A stretch of DNA of 64,000 bases from Ardenticatenales bacterium (GCA_020853525.1 JADYYS010000059.1:1-64000), one strand, 5' to 3'. Shown: positions 18,405 through 28,852, counted from the first letter of the stretch. Made by a program: numbers and translations. The notes: generated by a model from the letters alone, not told the origin.

Positions 18405-21400
18405 CTAGCGCGCACCGAGCGGCTGGAACACCGGCACACCCGGGCAGTTCGGAGCCGTTTCCGGCTCGAAGTGATCGAAGATCGGGAAGGCCTCGAACGC
18501 CTTGCTCTCGTCGCCCGGCACATCGTTCCCACCGAGGACGCCGCCGATTCGCTCCACGCTCACGGCACCCAGTCCGACGAGGTTGCGGACGAATCGGCCC
18601 TGGCCGTCGAAGACGTCGTGCTCCCAGAAGACGGCGCTGACGACCATCGAGCCCATGTACCGCGGGGGGATCCAGCCGATCGTGTTCAGGTCGAGGTACT
18701 CCACCTGCTTCTCGGTCAGCTTCTCGCAGAAGTGGTCGATTCGGCCGTTCTGGTCATAGAGGTAGATGACGAAGTCGGTGAAGCCGGGCTTCGGCACGAG
18801 GTTCGTGATCGCGATCTCACTCGTGACGCCATTGTAGCCCTTGGCGACGAGCGGGATGGCGAACACGGCTGAGCCGCTGGCCGTTCCGCCCTTGCCGCTG
18901 CCGAGCTGCCAGTCGTAGCTGTAGCACTCCGTCTGGGCGTTGTAGGCAATCGCCTCGCGCCGCGCGGTGCGCGCCGGGTCGGCCCACTTCTCGAGCAGGA
19001 CCACGGACAGCACCTTGGGTGGTTCGACGTTCGGGCCGCCGGGCGTGATCCACTCCTGGCTCTCGACGCGGGCCGAGCCGACCCACGCGCCCGGCAGTCC
19101 GCCGATCACGGGCAGGAAGAACGTCTGGCTGCCGCGCGGGCAGATCCAGTCGACGAGCGTCGTGATGATCCCGCCGGCACGATCCAGGAAGTAGACCTTG
19201 ACCTTGGCCGCCGTCGTGCCGGAGAGGTTCTGGACCTGGATCGCGGAGTCCCAGCCCTGGTACTCGCTGTACGTCAGAGGGGCGTAGTTGATCTGGTTGC
19301 CGAAGCTGAAGTCCAGCTCGAACACGTCGGCCGGGTAGCCGTTGTAGCTCGTGAAGTGGTTGGCGCCGTTCGTGTCGACGACGACCCCGAGCGGAACGGT
19401 CGAGCGGATCCAGGCGCTGCCGAGCCAGTCCGGTCCGACCACGGTGTTCGGGTCGAACGACACCGTCTCGCCGGGCGAGAGCGTGAGGACGTCACCGAGC
19501 ATCGGGCGCATGCAGTTGTCCTGGCCGTAGAACCAGATCTCCAGGCTCGAGCAGAGCGCGCCCGAGTTCTGCATGTGGATCATGGAGCTCAGGCCGCCCT
19601 TGTTGGCGAAGACGAGCGGTGCATAGAAGCCGTGGCCGCCGCTCCGCGGGTCGGCCGCGCCTTCGAGGTCACTCGAGATGCCGATGTAGGCGGCGCTGAC
19701 CTTCTGGTTGGGGTCCGTCACATCCGGGCATGTGCGGTTGACGACGACGGCCACCGGCTCGCTCAGGTACTTGCCGAAGTCGTACGTTCGCCACAGGCCG
19801 CGCATCCGGTATGCGGCGTCGAATCGGACCCACTCCAGGTCGCGGCCGACGACGTACAGGTTGATGTCCTCGCACACCAGCGCCCCGAACGGCACCTTCG
19901 TCCCCGGCTGGACCTCGACGGTCTCGGCGCTCATCGCGTAGACGACCGCGCTGCGGCTGCCCGTCGGCACCTGGCCGGCAGCGAACCGCCACGCGGAGCC
20001 CGGCCGGAGCAGGCCGCCGCACTCCGCCTTCAGCGGACCGGCCGCCTGCGGCGGGCAGAAGCCCGGGTCGCCCCACACGACCATGAGCGGCACGATGCTG
20101 CGGTCACCGACATTCTGTACGGTAACCCAGGTCTCGCACTCGCCGCTGTGGAGCACCGGCAGCTGGAGTCGGAAGTCGACGCCGGCGCACGGGACCTCGA
20201 TCGTGGCGATGTCCGAATCCGTCACGTTCGGCAAGCACGTGAGGTCCGTGCGGCCCGAGTTCACGGGATTGGCCGTGACGGTGACGATGTCCTCGACGAT
20301 CCCGCACTCGCAGTCGAGGCTCTGATAGGTCACCTGCCGCAGGACGGTCTCGCCCGGCGCCACCGGCACCTTCGGGTCGACCCCGAACTTGATCGTGTCC
20401 GTGAAGATCACGGTGGGCATCGTCGTGCGCGTGCGCAACGTGTCCTCGACGAAAATGTCGTCAAGGTACGTCGTGCCCGTGTTCTTGATCTCGAAGCAGA
20501 ACGTGACCGGTTGGCCGGTGCGGTTGATCTGCGGCACGTCGCGTCCCGGGCACTTGCCGTCGAACGAGACCGTCTTGTTGATCTCGATCGCCGGGCACTC
20601 GATCTTCGTGTCCTCGAAGTCGAGGTTGTTGTTGGCGTCCGGGTCGAAAGTGGGCGTACGCGGCTCCGTCGGGCTGACGGGCGGCACGCCCTGCGGCGGC
20701 CCGGTGACGATCGGCGGCCACCGAACGTCGTTGCGGCGGGTCTCGACCGTGACGAGGTTGACAGCGAAGCCGCCGCAAGCAGCCGTCTGCCGGACCATCG
20801 CCTGGATCGTGATGATCACTTCCTGGCCGGCGTTCAACCGGCCGAGCTCGGGCACGCCGGCATTGTTCACGCCGTTGCCGACCTGGAGCGTGATCCGCCC
20901 GTCGTCGCGCACCTCGACGATGCTGCCCGCCGAGATCGTCACGTCCACCTGTGCCGGGTCGACCGCCACGAACGCCTCGGGCAGCCGATCGACGGCGAAG
21001 ACTTCCGCCGCGTCGGACGGACCGTCGTTGCGGACGCGGATCGTCCACGTGATCATGCCGCCGCGCGTGACGGGGTCGCACTGCAGGAAGTCGTCGCCGA
21101 AGAGGTCCGTCTTCGTGACGGAGAGATCGGCCTCGGCGATGATCCGGGTGCGCTCGGTGTCGCGGTTGTTGCCCAGGCGGAAGTCCGTCGTCGTCGAACG
21201 GATGAAGACGGTGTTGCGGGCGATCGCGCCGGGCTCGGAGTTCAACAGGTTGGCTGCGAGGGTGTTGGAGGCGTCGAGGATGTAGCCGGGATCGACGAGC
21301 GTGATCAGGTCGAAGCCGTACGTGATGCCGGGCGCCAGCGTGCCGAGGCCGCCGCTGAAGATGACCTCGTTGTGCGCCCGCAGATTGGCCAGCGTCACGA

Positions 21401-24400
21401 CGTTGGTCACCGCGTTGTAGGTGCAGATCACGGCGTCGTCCGGATCGAGCGGCTCGCACCGCACGAAGCGCTCGCCCGGCAAGCCGGGCTGCTTGAAGTC
21501 CAGCGTGTCCGTCAGGACGACGCTGACGGCCGTCGACGGCCCGGCGTTGCCGAACCGGATCCGGTAGCGGTGCTCGAGGCCGGCGACGGCGAGGTCCGGC
21601 TCGAGCGGCATGTCCAGGCGCGGCTCGGCCGGCACGTCCTTCTTCTCGATGAACGACAGCGCGCCCGACGTCGCCGGACCCGCATCCGGGCCCCCGACGT
21701 CCGCCACGGCGCGAACCGTCGTGTTGTTGCAAGCCTGGTTGTTCGGGCTGAACGGATCGTCCGTCAGCGGCAGCGTCGGCGCCGGCGGCGGCAGCGCGGG
21801 CGGCTGGGCCGGCGGCGTGGCGCCGAGGGACAGCGACGTGACGCAGTTCTGAATGACGGTGTTGTTCGCCACGGCCTGGTCGACGGTGACGTAGATGTCG
21901 AACGTACGCCGCGCCCCGACCGGCAGGTCGCCGACGGTGCAGTAGAGCGTCGTGCCGCCGACCTCGGTCGGCCGGCAGCTGGCGCCGACGACGCGCAGCA
22001 GGCGCACGCCCGCCGGCAGCACGTCGGACAGCGTGACGTTCGACGAATCGCTCGGTCCGTTGTTCTGCACGGCGATCTCGTAGCGCAGCACGAGGCCGGC
22101 GGTCACGGAGTTGGCCTGGTCCTGCAGGTTGAAGCGCTGGTTGGCGACGTCGTAGCCGACGACGTTCTGCCCCATCGCCGTCTTGCTCGTGGACAGGTCG
22201 GCGTCGGTGTCGACGACGGTCTCGACGTGGGTGTGGTTGTTCTGGTTGAACGGGTCGAAGACGTCCGAGCTGACGAACGCGTCGTTCTCGAGGACGGACC
22301 CTGCGGCGAGCGACGGGTCGACGAGCACGTCGTACTGGATCGTCGCGCCGCGGCGGACGGCGAAGTCGACGCCGAGCAGCGTGCCGAGGCCGCATACGAG
22401 GCGGTCGGCCGGATCGCCCGGCGTGCCGGTCTCGCACGTGCCGGCCGGCATGGTCGGTTGGTTGTCGACCGTGACGATGACCGAACCGGGCAGGATCGTC
22501 ACGCCCGGCGGAAGGCGGTCCGTCACGATGACGTTCTCCGCGTCCGACGGCCCGCCGTTCTGGATACGGAGCGTGTAGCGGATCCGGCGGCCGGCGGTGG
22601 CCAACGTCGCGGACGTGGTGTAGTTCGGCGCCTGCGGGAAGGCCGGCGCGGCGGCGGTGGTGTTGTAGATCAGGCCCGCCTGACCGGTCACCTGCACCTC
22701 GCCCACCGCCGTCTTGACGATCGACAGGTTGGCGACGTCCGTGATCTCGTGCAGGACCTCGGCATGGTTGTTGTCCGGCTGCGGCTCCTCGGCCGTGGCG
22801 GACAGAACGTCGGCGACATTGCGGATGTCCTGCGCCTGCCGGAAGCGCACGCGCATCGTCAGGATCCAGCGACCGCTGTTCGGCGGTCCGTCGGCGCGGA
22901 GCACCGCCAGCTGCGCCTCGTTGCGCGTCGTGAGGGGGTTGTCGCCTTGCGTCAACGTGCAGTCGACCTGCAGGCGCTGGTTGATCAGCGGGATGCCCGT
23001 CGGCTCGAGGACGCCGAAGAACGGCACCGGCGGGAGCGACGGCGGCCACGGGGTGCCCGCGATGTTGTTCGTTTCGGTGCCGACGGCCGTCAGGCTGCGA
23101 CACGTCGTGGCACGGTCGGACGTGATGTCGATCAGGTCGAACTGCTCACCGCTCTGCAGCACGTCCTTCAGCGACACCGTCTCGGCGAAGCTCGGCCCGA
23201 GGTTGTCGACGATGACGGTGTACGTCAGGATCTGCCCGGCGCGCACCTGACCGTCGTTGTTGCCGAACTTCGTGACCTTGAGATCGCTCTTCGTGAGGAC
23301 GAGGTTCTTGCGGGCCGAGACGTTGTTGCGGCCGAGCGTGTAGACGTCGCTGTTCGTGACGCCCGCGATCGGGTTCAGGTCACGGTCCGGCTCGGTCGGG
23401 CTCGTGACGATCGCGACGTTCGTGATCGTCGTCCCCGAGTAGATCTCGGGCCGGACGAGCGTCCAGATGTCGAACGTCCGAACGCCGCCGCCGCTGTCGG
23501 CCGCATCGCGCGGCGGATTGCTGCCGCGCGGCTCGAGCGTGCCGAGCGGACAGAGGAGCGGCGACGTGCGGGTGAGGGCGACCTGCCCGCGCATTTCCCC
23601 GCCCGGGAAGTCCGTCGAGTGCACGTTCACGTAGAAGCCGGCCGGGTTGGCGATGAGGGCCGCGGCCTGCGCCGCAGACAGGAAGAGCTCGCCGACGACC
23701 GGGTTCGTCGTGCTGAACGGCGGCGGCGGCGGCTGGTTGAACAGGTTGATGACGACCGGGCCGTTGACGCCCGCTCCGCCCGCATGGATATGGGCGTCCA
23801 GCAGGTTGTCGACGTCGTTCACCTGCAGGCTGTACACCAGGCGGTTCGTCGTCGTGTCGAGGACGAACGTCGCGAGCCCGTTGGCGAGCGATGCGTTCGG
23901 CGGCACCTCGTTCGCACCGGCCAGGACGGCGCGGTAGCCGAGCAGGTTGGCCGGCCGTGTGCACATCGGCGCGTTCGTGTCGATCTCGTAGTTCACCTCG
24001 TCGGGCAGGACGTCGTAGACCTCGACGTTCTGGGCATACGACGGGCCGAGGTTCGTGACGGTGATCGTGTACTTCTTCTGCTCGCCGGCGAAGACCTTGA
24101 CCGGGGAGCTCGTCTTCAGGATCTCGAGGTCGGCGATCGCCACGACGGACGTCGTGATCGTGACGGAGTTGTTCGCGACGTTGCAGTCGGGCGTCTGCGT
24201 CGTCGTCGCGGTGGCGGTGTTGCCGATCGCGCCGGGTGCGGTGTCGGGGCGGACGCGCGTGTTGATGAAGACGCGGCGCTGGCCGATGCCGGTTGTCGGC
24301 TCGGAGGGCGGGATGTCGAAGCCCGAGCAGATGACCTCGTGCGCGCCGGTGCTGTACGTGCAGTTCTCGCGTCCCTGCACGTTCTCGATGCGGGCCGAGT

Positions 24401-26783
24401 GGAACACGACACCGGCCGGCAGTCGGTCGCGGATGATCACCTCGCGGGCCGTCGAGGGCCCGCTGTTCTGGACGACGAGCTCGTAGGTCAGCGACTCGCC
24501 GGCGTTCACCGGGTTGGGCGACGCCGACTTCGTGATCGAGACATCGGCGACCTCGCCGACGGTCGTGACCTGGTTCACCCAGTTGTTCTGCAGGCTTGGA
24601 TCGAGGTTGTCCGAGAACGCCTGCGCGCTGTTCTGGAGCAGGTTCGTGCCCGAGACGCCGACGTAGTCGTCGTCGACGCGCACGACGATCGTCATCGACG
24701 CCGTCTGCGCGACGGCCAGCGAGCCGTACGTACAGCGCGTCGGATCGCCCGGATTGCCAGGCGTGCCGGCATGGCATCCGGCCGCGCCGCTCGGCCCGAC
24801 GCCGGTGACGCTGACCAACTCGAGGCCGTGCGGCAGGAAGTCCTCGATGACGACGTTGGTGGCGGTGCTGCCCCCCGGAGCGCCGAAGGCCGGCGCGAGG
24901 TTGGTGACGACGAGGTTGTAGGTCAGATTCATTCCGGCCGTGACCTGGCCGGGCGTCGGCGTCGTCAGCGCGCAGTTCACGGCACTCCGCACTTGGCCGG
25001 TCGAGGTCTTCGTCAGCGCCAGGTCGGAGGTGTCCAGAACCGAGATGTTGTCGACCGCATAGTTGTTGGACAGATCCGGATCCGGCGTGCCGGGCGTCCG
25101 CCCGGTGACGGCATCCACGGTGTAGACGTGAACCTCGTTGTTCACGTCCGTCGCCTCGACGGCGCGCGCCTCGATCTGGACGGTCCAGCGCCCGGTGGCG
25201 GGCGCGATGCCGCTGCCGACGGGCTCGAGCGACTCGCCGAGGATGCAGCGGACGATGCGGCCCGTCTGCGGCGGCGGCGCGGCCGCCTGGGTGCAGCTGT
25301 CGGCGCGCGTCGGGTCGAGGATGATGTTCACGAGCGAGACGTTGCTGTTGAACAGCACGGTGTCGTCGAAGCGCACCTCGCGGGCCGTGGAGGGGCCGAG
25401 GTTCTCGATCAGGACGGTGTACGTGAAGATCTCGCCGGCGCGGATGGAATCGTCCGGCTTGCTCACCTTCCAGACGCGCAGGTCGGCCAGGTCGTCCAGG
25501 AACGCCACCTGGCTGAAGACATTGTTCGACGGGTCGGCGTCCACCTGGAAGCTGGACACGGCGACGTGGTTCGTCATCCGCTCGAACCCGTTGGCGACCG
25601 CCTCCGGGTCGACGTCGACCTGGATCGTGAACACCTTCGTCTCGCCACCGTCCAACGTGCCGAGCTCGCACTCGACGATGCCGCTGCCCGGCGCGGTCTC
25701 GGCGCACGCCGGATCGACGACCGGGCCGCCCATCCCGTCGTCCGTCGGCGGGGCGTTGGACGAGATGAAGTTGACCTGCGGCGGCAGCGTGTCGATGACC
25801 TCGACGTCCGTCGCGCGGCCGCTGCCCAGGTTCGTGACCGTGATCTCGTAGAACAGCGGCTCGCCGGCGATGGCGGGGTCCGGGAACGAGGTCTTCGTGA
25901 CCATGAGGTCGACCTCGGGCTCGATCCGCAGGTCGTCGATGAGCAGGCCGGTGTCAATGCGGAAGTCGTCCTCGCCCTGGTCGCTGACCAGGAACCGCAG
26001 CTCGTGGCTGCCGGAGGTCGTGATCAGGTGCTGGAACGTGTCGAAGCCGCTCTGGCCCCATTCGAAGCTGCAGCCGCTGTTGCCCTGCAGGATCCGGACA
26101 CCGTCGACCGGGATGTCCTGGAGCGGCGAAGGCCCGCCGCCGGGCACGCTGCCCGAGAGGATCGGCACGCCGTCGAGCGTGACGATGAAGAAGTCGTCGA
26201 ACGGGTCGGGGCTCGTCGTGCCGTCCGACTCGGCCGTGAGGAAGTTCCAGTCGAAGCTCAGCGTCGCCGGCACCTGCGTCGGCGAGAGGGTGAAGGTCTG
26301 GTGCATGATCGCGCGGTCGTTGTCGCTGTTGTCGTCCGGGTCGCCGTCGAGGTCGCCGAGGTTGACGTTGCCTCGCTCGCCCGGCCCGGAGCAGAGGAAC
26401 GCCATGCGCGCGCCGTCCGGCGTGACGATGTCCCGACCGTCGTTCACCGGCTCACGCATGAACTGCGCGTCCGAGAGCGTCGTCACGGTGCCGAGGCCGT
26501 CGTCGATGTCCCAGCCGGCGAGCATGTCCTCGAAGCTATCGACGTACGGCAACACGCCGCCGACGTCCAGGTCCGCCAGCGGCTTCATCGGCTTCGCGGC
26601 CGCGATCGGCGCGTCGGACGACGGGCCGGCGGAGACCGGCGACTGCGCCGACGTCGCGCCGCCCGAGAGGACGAGCGCCACGCCGCACACCGCGCCGAGC
26701 CCCAGCATCCGCCAGCCGGTCCGACGGCGATAGGGCTTGGTGGATCGTGCCTGCGCGCTCGGGATGAGACCGGTGGGGCGCAT
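18405..26783 (-). CDS. Giant secreted DUF11 surface protein with inserted CHRD domain (2,792 aa)
   Basis: A signal peptide (VCGVALVLSGGATSA) ends near residue 46. A beta-sandwich-like domain (about 78-285, starting YVDSFEDMLAGWDIDD, rich in Asp and Gly) precedes 11 DUF11-type repeats (about 290-2,190). The last ~595 residues match the C-terminal module of the neighbouring giant and of the protein at 55929. Repeats 2-11 correspond one to one, in order, to repeats 6-15 of the 4,690-residue neighbour. A CHRD domain (about 946-1,076; G-A-N-E-V-P-P at its start, H-S-T-D-F-P-G-G-E-M-R-G-Q near its end) is set into the fifth repeat. Start: GAAGGAG lies 9 nt before the ATG at 26783; the open frame upstream to 27362 has no similarity. 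First gene of the probable two-gene operon. Confidence 0.9.
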   Translation of the reverse strand: MRPTGLIPSAQARSTKPYRRRTGWRMLGLGAVCGVALVLSGGATSAQSPVSAGPSSDAPIAAAKPMKPLADLDVGGVLPYVDSFEDMLAGWDIDDGLGTVTTLSDAQFMREPVNDGRDIVTPDGARMAFLCSGPGERGNVNLGDLDGDPDDNSDNDRAIMHQTFTLSPTQVPATLSFDWNFLTAESDGTTSPDPFDDFFIVTLDGVPILSGSVPGGGPSPLQDIPVDGVRILQGNSGCSFEWGQSGFDTFQHLITTSGSHELRFLVSDQGEDDFRIDTGLLIDDLRIEPEVDLMVTKTSFPDPAIAGEPLFYEITVTNLGSGRATDVEVIDTLPPQVNFISSNAPPTDDGMGGPVVDPACAETAPGSGIVECELGTLDGGETKVFTIQVDVDPEAVANGFERMTNHVAVSSFQVDADPSNNVFSQVAFLDDLADLRVWKVSKPDDSIRAGEIFTYTVLIENLGPSTAREVRFDDTVLFNSNVSLVNIILDPTRADSCTQAAAPPPQTGRIVRCILGESLEPVGSGIAPATGRWTVQIEARAVEATDVNNEVHVYTVDAVTGRTPGTPDPDLSNNYAVDNISVLDTSDLALTKTSTGQVRSAVNCALTTPTPGQVTAGMNLTYNLVVTNLAPAFGAPGGSTATNVVIEDFLPHGLELVSVTGVGPSGAAGCHAGTPGNPGDPTRCTYGSLAVAQTASMTIVVRVDDDYVGVSGTNLLQNSAQAFSDNLDPSLQNNWVNQVTTVGEVADVSITKSASPNPVNAGESLTYELVVQNSGPSTAREVIIRDRLPAGVVFHSARIENVQGRENCTYSTGAHEVICSGFDIPPSEPTTGIGQRRVFINTRVRPDTAPGAIGNTATATTTQTPDCNVANNSVTITTSVVAIADLEILKTSSPVKVFAGEQKKYTITVTNLGPSYAQNVEVYDVLPDEVNYEIDTNAPMCTRPANLLGYRAVLAGANEVPPNASLANGLATFVLDTTTNRLVYSLQVNDVDNLLDAHIHAGGAGVNGPVVINLFNQPPPPPFSTTNPVVGELFLSAAQAAALIANPAGFYVNVHSTDFPGGEMRGQVALTRTSPLLCPLGTLEPRGSNPPRDAADSGGGVRTFDIWTLVRPEIYSGTTITNVAIVTSPTEPDRDLNPIAGVTNSDVYTLGRNNVSARKNLVLTKSDLKVTKFGNNDGQVRAGQILTYTVIVDNLGPSFAETVSLKDVLQSGEQFDLIDITSDRATTCRSLTAVGTETNNIAGTPWPPSLPPVPFFGVLEPTGIPLINQRLQVDCTLTQGDNPLTTRNEAQLAVLRADGPPNSGRWILTMRVRFRQAQDIRNVADVLSATAEEPQPDNNHAEVLHEITDVANLSIVKTAVGEVQVTGQAGLIYNTTAAAPAFPQAPNYTTSATLATAGRRIRYTLRIQNGGPSDAENVIVTDRLPPGVTILPGSVIVTVDNQPTMPAGTCETGTPGDPADRLVCGLGTLLGVDFAVRRGATIQYDVLVDPSLAAGSVLENDAFVSSDVFDPFNQNNHTHVETVVDTDADLSTSKTAMGQNVVGYDVANQRFNLQDQANSVTAGLVLRYEIAVQNNGPSDSSNVTLSDVLPAGVRLLRVVGASCRPTEVGGTTLYCTVGDLPVGARRTFDIYVTVDQAVANNTVIQNCVTSLSLGATPPAQPPALPPPAPTLPLTDDPFSPNNQACNNTTVRAVADVGGPDAGPATSGALSFIEKKDVPAEPRLDMPLEPDLAVAGLEHRYRIRFGNAGPSTAVSVVLTDTLDFKQPGLPGERFVRCEPLDPDDAVICTYNAVTNVVTLANLRAHNEVIFSGGLGTLAPGITYGFDLITLVDPGYILDASNTLAANLLNSEPGAIARNTVFIRSTTTDFRLGNNRDTERTRIIAEADLSVTKTDLFGDDFLQCDPVTRGGMITWTIRVRNDGPSDAAEVFAVDRLPEAFVAVDPAQVDVTISAGSIVEVRDDGRITLQVGNGVNNAGVPELGRLNAGQEVIITIQAMVRQTAACGGFAVNLVTVETRRNDVRWPPIVTGPPQGVPPVSPTEPRTPTFDPDANNNLDFEDTKIECPAIEINKTVSFDGKCPGRDVPQINRTGQPVTFCFEIKNTGTTYLDDIFVEDTLRTRTTMPTVIFTDTIKFGVDPKVPVAPGETVLRQVTYQSLDCECGIVEDIVTVTANPVNSGRTDLTCLPNVTDSDIATIEVPCAGVDFRLQLPVLHSGECETWVTVQNVGDRSIVPLMVVWGDPGFCPPQAAGPLKAECGGLLRPGSAWRFAAGQVPTGSRSAVVYAMSAETVEVQPGTKVPFGALVCEDINLYVVGRDLEWVRFDAAYRMRGLWRTYDFGKYLSEPVAVVVNRTCPDVTDPNQKVSAAYIGISSDLEGAADPRSGGHGFYAPLVFANKGGLSSMIHMQNSGALCSSLEIWFYGQDNCMRPMLGDVLTLSPGETVSFDPNTVVGPDWLGSAWIRSTVPLGVVVDTNGANHFTSYNGYPADVFELDFSFGNQINYAPLTYSEYQGWDSAIQVQNLSGTTAAKVKVYFLDRAGGIITTLVDWICPRGSQTFFLPVIGGLPGAWVGSARVESQEWITPGGPNVEPPKVLSVVLLEKWADPARTARREAIAYNAQTECYSYDWQLGSGKGGTASGSAVFAIPLVAKGYNGVTSEIAITNLVPKPGFTDFVIYLYDQNGRIDHFCEKLTEKQVEYLDLNTIGWIPPRYMGSMVVSAVFWEHDVFDGQGRFVRNLVGLGAVSVERIGGVLGGNDVPGDESKAFEAFPIFDHFEPETAPNCPGVPVFQPLGAR

Positions 26784-27409
26784 GGGGTGCTTCTCCTTCG
26801 GCCGGGCGCCGCGTCGGGATCGGCGGCTCGGTAGCGGATCGTTCCGTCCCGTCGGGCCGCGCGCCGCTTGGCGGGCCAGTGACAGGCCAGCGGCGGCAGC
26901 GCTCGGGCACTGCGGGTGCGTGTTCGGTTCGTTAAGAGCAAGCGGCGTTTGTCTCTGGCTGCCCGTTGCCGGCCCCGACCGCGTCGCGGCACCAACACAC
27001 AGCATGCACCGCGCGCCAATGCGGGTGCCCGCAGATGTAACGGTTCGGGTGGGGGACAGGATACGGCTGACCCGGCCGAGTCGGACACCGTTTCTTAAGA
27101 TCCGGATGAGCGCGCGCGGTCCTGGTCGACAGCTTGCGACAGCTGGCGACAACATCGCCGCGGACCGTTGGATGAGCGTACGCAGAGCATCCGGATCGCG
27201 GCGCCGGAAGGCCGCGCGCGCCGGCGCCAAATTCGGATCGAATCGGATACGCTCGGATCCGAGCGTATCCTTCCGCCGGCGGCCCGCGTTACATCTGTAC
27301 GCGACGGGTGACCGCCGCGCGTCGTGTGGTGCGCCTCGGCGCGTCGTGCGCGTCGTCCACATGGACAGTCTGTTTCGCGATCCGCCGCGGGTCGCCAGGA
27401 GGTGTTGCC
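26784..27409. other. Divergent spacer between surface operons
   Basis: 626 bp with no supportable gene. Open frames cross it on both strands but look like GC-rich read-through. It should hold the promoters of both the giant operon (minus) and the 27410 operon (plus). It contains a 26-bp palindrome and a distant inverted pair CAGATGTAAC (27032-27041) / GTTACATCTG (27288-27297). Confidence 0.6.
27245..27270. promoter_or_regulatory. Perfect 26-bp palindrome, candidate operator
   Basis: Each half is GGATACGCTCGGA and its exact complement, with no spacer. There is no T-run on either side, so a terminator is unlikely. The position, 140 bp before the 27410 start and 460 bp before the giant gene, suits a regulator site. 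No regulator gene is adjacent. Confidence 0.5.
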
Positions 27410-28852
27410 GTGCAACGAACGGTCATCGGTGCTGGGCTCCTCGCGACGGCGTTCGTCGGCGGGATGGCGCTGAGCGCCGCGCATGCGCCGGACGCCCGGG
27501 CGGCTCGGGGCGCGCCATCGACGGCGACGGTCGGACAGGCCGCCCCCGCCCCTGAACAGGCCGAGGCCCTGGCGCGCGTCGGCGCCGCGGCCGCTGCACG
27601 CCGACGGTTGGGGGACGCCGACGCGGACTTCCATGCCGACGGTACGCTCACCGCCGAGGCGCTCGCCCTGGTGGACGGGGAGCGGGCCGAGATCCTGGAG
27701 TGGATCGACGACTTCATCGAAGCGCAGGAACTCGTCGCGCCGCAGCCGGACACCGGGAGCGTCGAGCGGCTCCGCGACCTCCGGGCGCGGATCGCCGCGC
27801 TGCCCGATGAGCACCTCCACCGGCTCCGGATCGGCATGGGCGATGATCCCGGCTTCTGGCAGCTCTTCGACATGCTCAAGAGCATCCTGGTGCCGGGCAG
27901 CCAGCCCGTGCCGCCGCATTATGTCGACATGATCGCGTCGTCCTACAACGTGCCGAGGGGCGTGACGTACAGCCAACGGCCGCAGCGCTACGTGATTACC
28001 CCAGGGCTGATCGGCGGACCGGAGCTCCCGGGCCTGCCGGGCGGCCTCCAGCCGGATGCCGTCGTCACGCCCGACGCGACGCAGACCGTGCCCTACCCGC
28101 TGCGCACGCCCTTCCCGACGCGCGAAGCGCTTCCGGAGGTCGAGAGCCGGCCGGGCTGCGTCGGGGCGTTCTCGGTGGACAACATCTGCGCCGAGTGCCC
28201 GGACGCCGTGCCGCTCGAGGCGGTGTTCGCCGCCAAGCTCGCGGCGATCATCGCCGGCGGCCTCAACGACGCCTCGGGAACTTCATCGCAGGACATCTGT
28301 GCCCCGCCGGGCGTCGGATTCACGGTGCCGCAATTCGTGAAGTACATCTTCATCGGCATCGCGGCCGCGGCCGAGGAGGTGGTGAACGCCCTCGAAGCGG
28401 CAAACAAGGTGGCGGAAGACTGCCGTGAAGCCTACGCGCAGGCCGTGGCGAACACGCAACTCGACGAGACGATCTCGTCGCGCGTCTCGCAGGCCAGCTT
28501 CGACCTGCACGCCGATACCGAGATGCGCCTGGCCATCGAACACAACCTCCTCCGGGGCGCGGACGAGAACATCGGTTTGTTCATTCTGCCGTTCCACCGT
28601 TGCGGGAGCCTGATGCCGCAGTCGGACGTCGAACAGCGTTTCCGCTTCTGCGGCAAGCTCGAGCTCGTCCGTGACGTCGTCGCCGAAGCGATCGACCGGA
28701 ACAATGCCGCCGGCGGGACGGTCGACGTGAACAACGCCCGGCTCGAGCTCGCGGCGGGCGACATGCACTACATGAACAGCCAGTGGCGCTCGGCGTACGC
28801 GCGCTATCGCGCCGCTTACATCCGCGTCGTCCAACAGTCGTCGACGCCGTAG
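27410..28852 (+). CDS. Secreted protein of unknown family, paralogue A
   Basis: 480 residues starting at GTG, with an excellent AGGAGG 7 nt upstream (27397-27402). The ATG at 27308 has no ribosome site. The N-terminus [18 protein letters not shown] is a signal peptide ending near the A-H-A or A-R-A sites. The mature part is Ala/Asp/Glu-rich and helical to about residue 200, with a Pro-rich loop near 190-240. A cysteine-bearing region follows (C-A-E-C-P near 262) and then the motif [17 protein letters not shown] near 350. The next gene carries the same motif, the same C-x-x-C-P and a matching Y-A-R-Y-R-x-A-Y end. I do not recognise the family. Twenty-four bp separate it from paralogue B. Confidence 0.75.
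   Translation: MQRTVIGAGLLATAFVGGMALSAAHAPDARAARGAPSTATVGQAAPAPEQAEALARVGAAAAARRRLGDADADFHADGTLTAEALALVDGERAEILEWIDDFIEAQELVAPQPDTGSVERLRDLRARIAALPDEHLHRLRIGMGDDPGFWQLFDMLKSILVPGSQPVPPHYVDMIASSYNVPRGVTYSQRPQRYVITPGLIGGPELPGLPGGLQPDAVVTPDATQTVPYPLRTPFPTREALPEVESRPGCVGAFSVDNICAECPDAVPLEAVFAAKLAAIIAGGLNDASGTSSQDICAPPGVGFTVPQFVKYIFIGIAAAAEEVVNALEAANKVAEDCREAYAQAVANTQLDETISSRVSQASFDLHADTEMRLAIEHNLLRGADENIGLFILPFHRCGSLMPQSDVEQRFRFCGKLELVRDVVAEAIDRNNAAGGTVDVNNARLELAAGDMHYMNSQWRSAYARYRAAYIRVVQQSSTP

Noticed and set aside
19356-26834. A 2,492-codon open frame antisense to the giant DUF11 gene, and a 1,623-codon one at 4317-9188
   Set aside because: Both are Arg/Asp/Val/His-rich with no recognisable domain or ribosome site. 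They mirror the codon bias of the real gene on the other strand, where stops are rare at this GC content.
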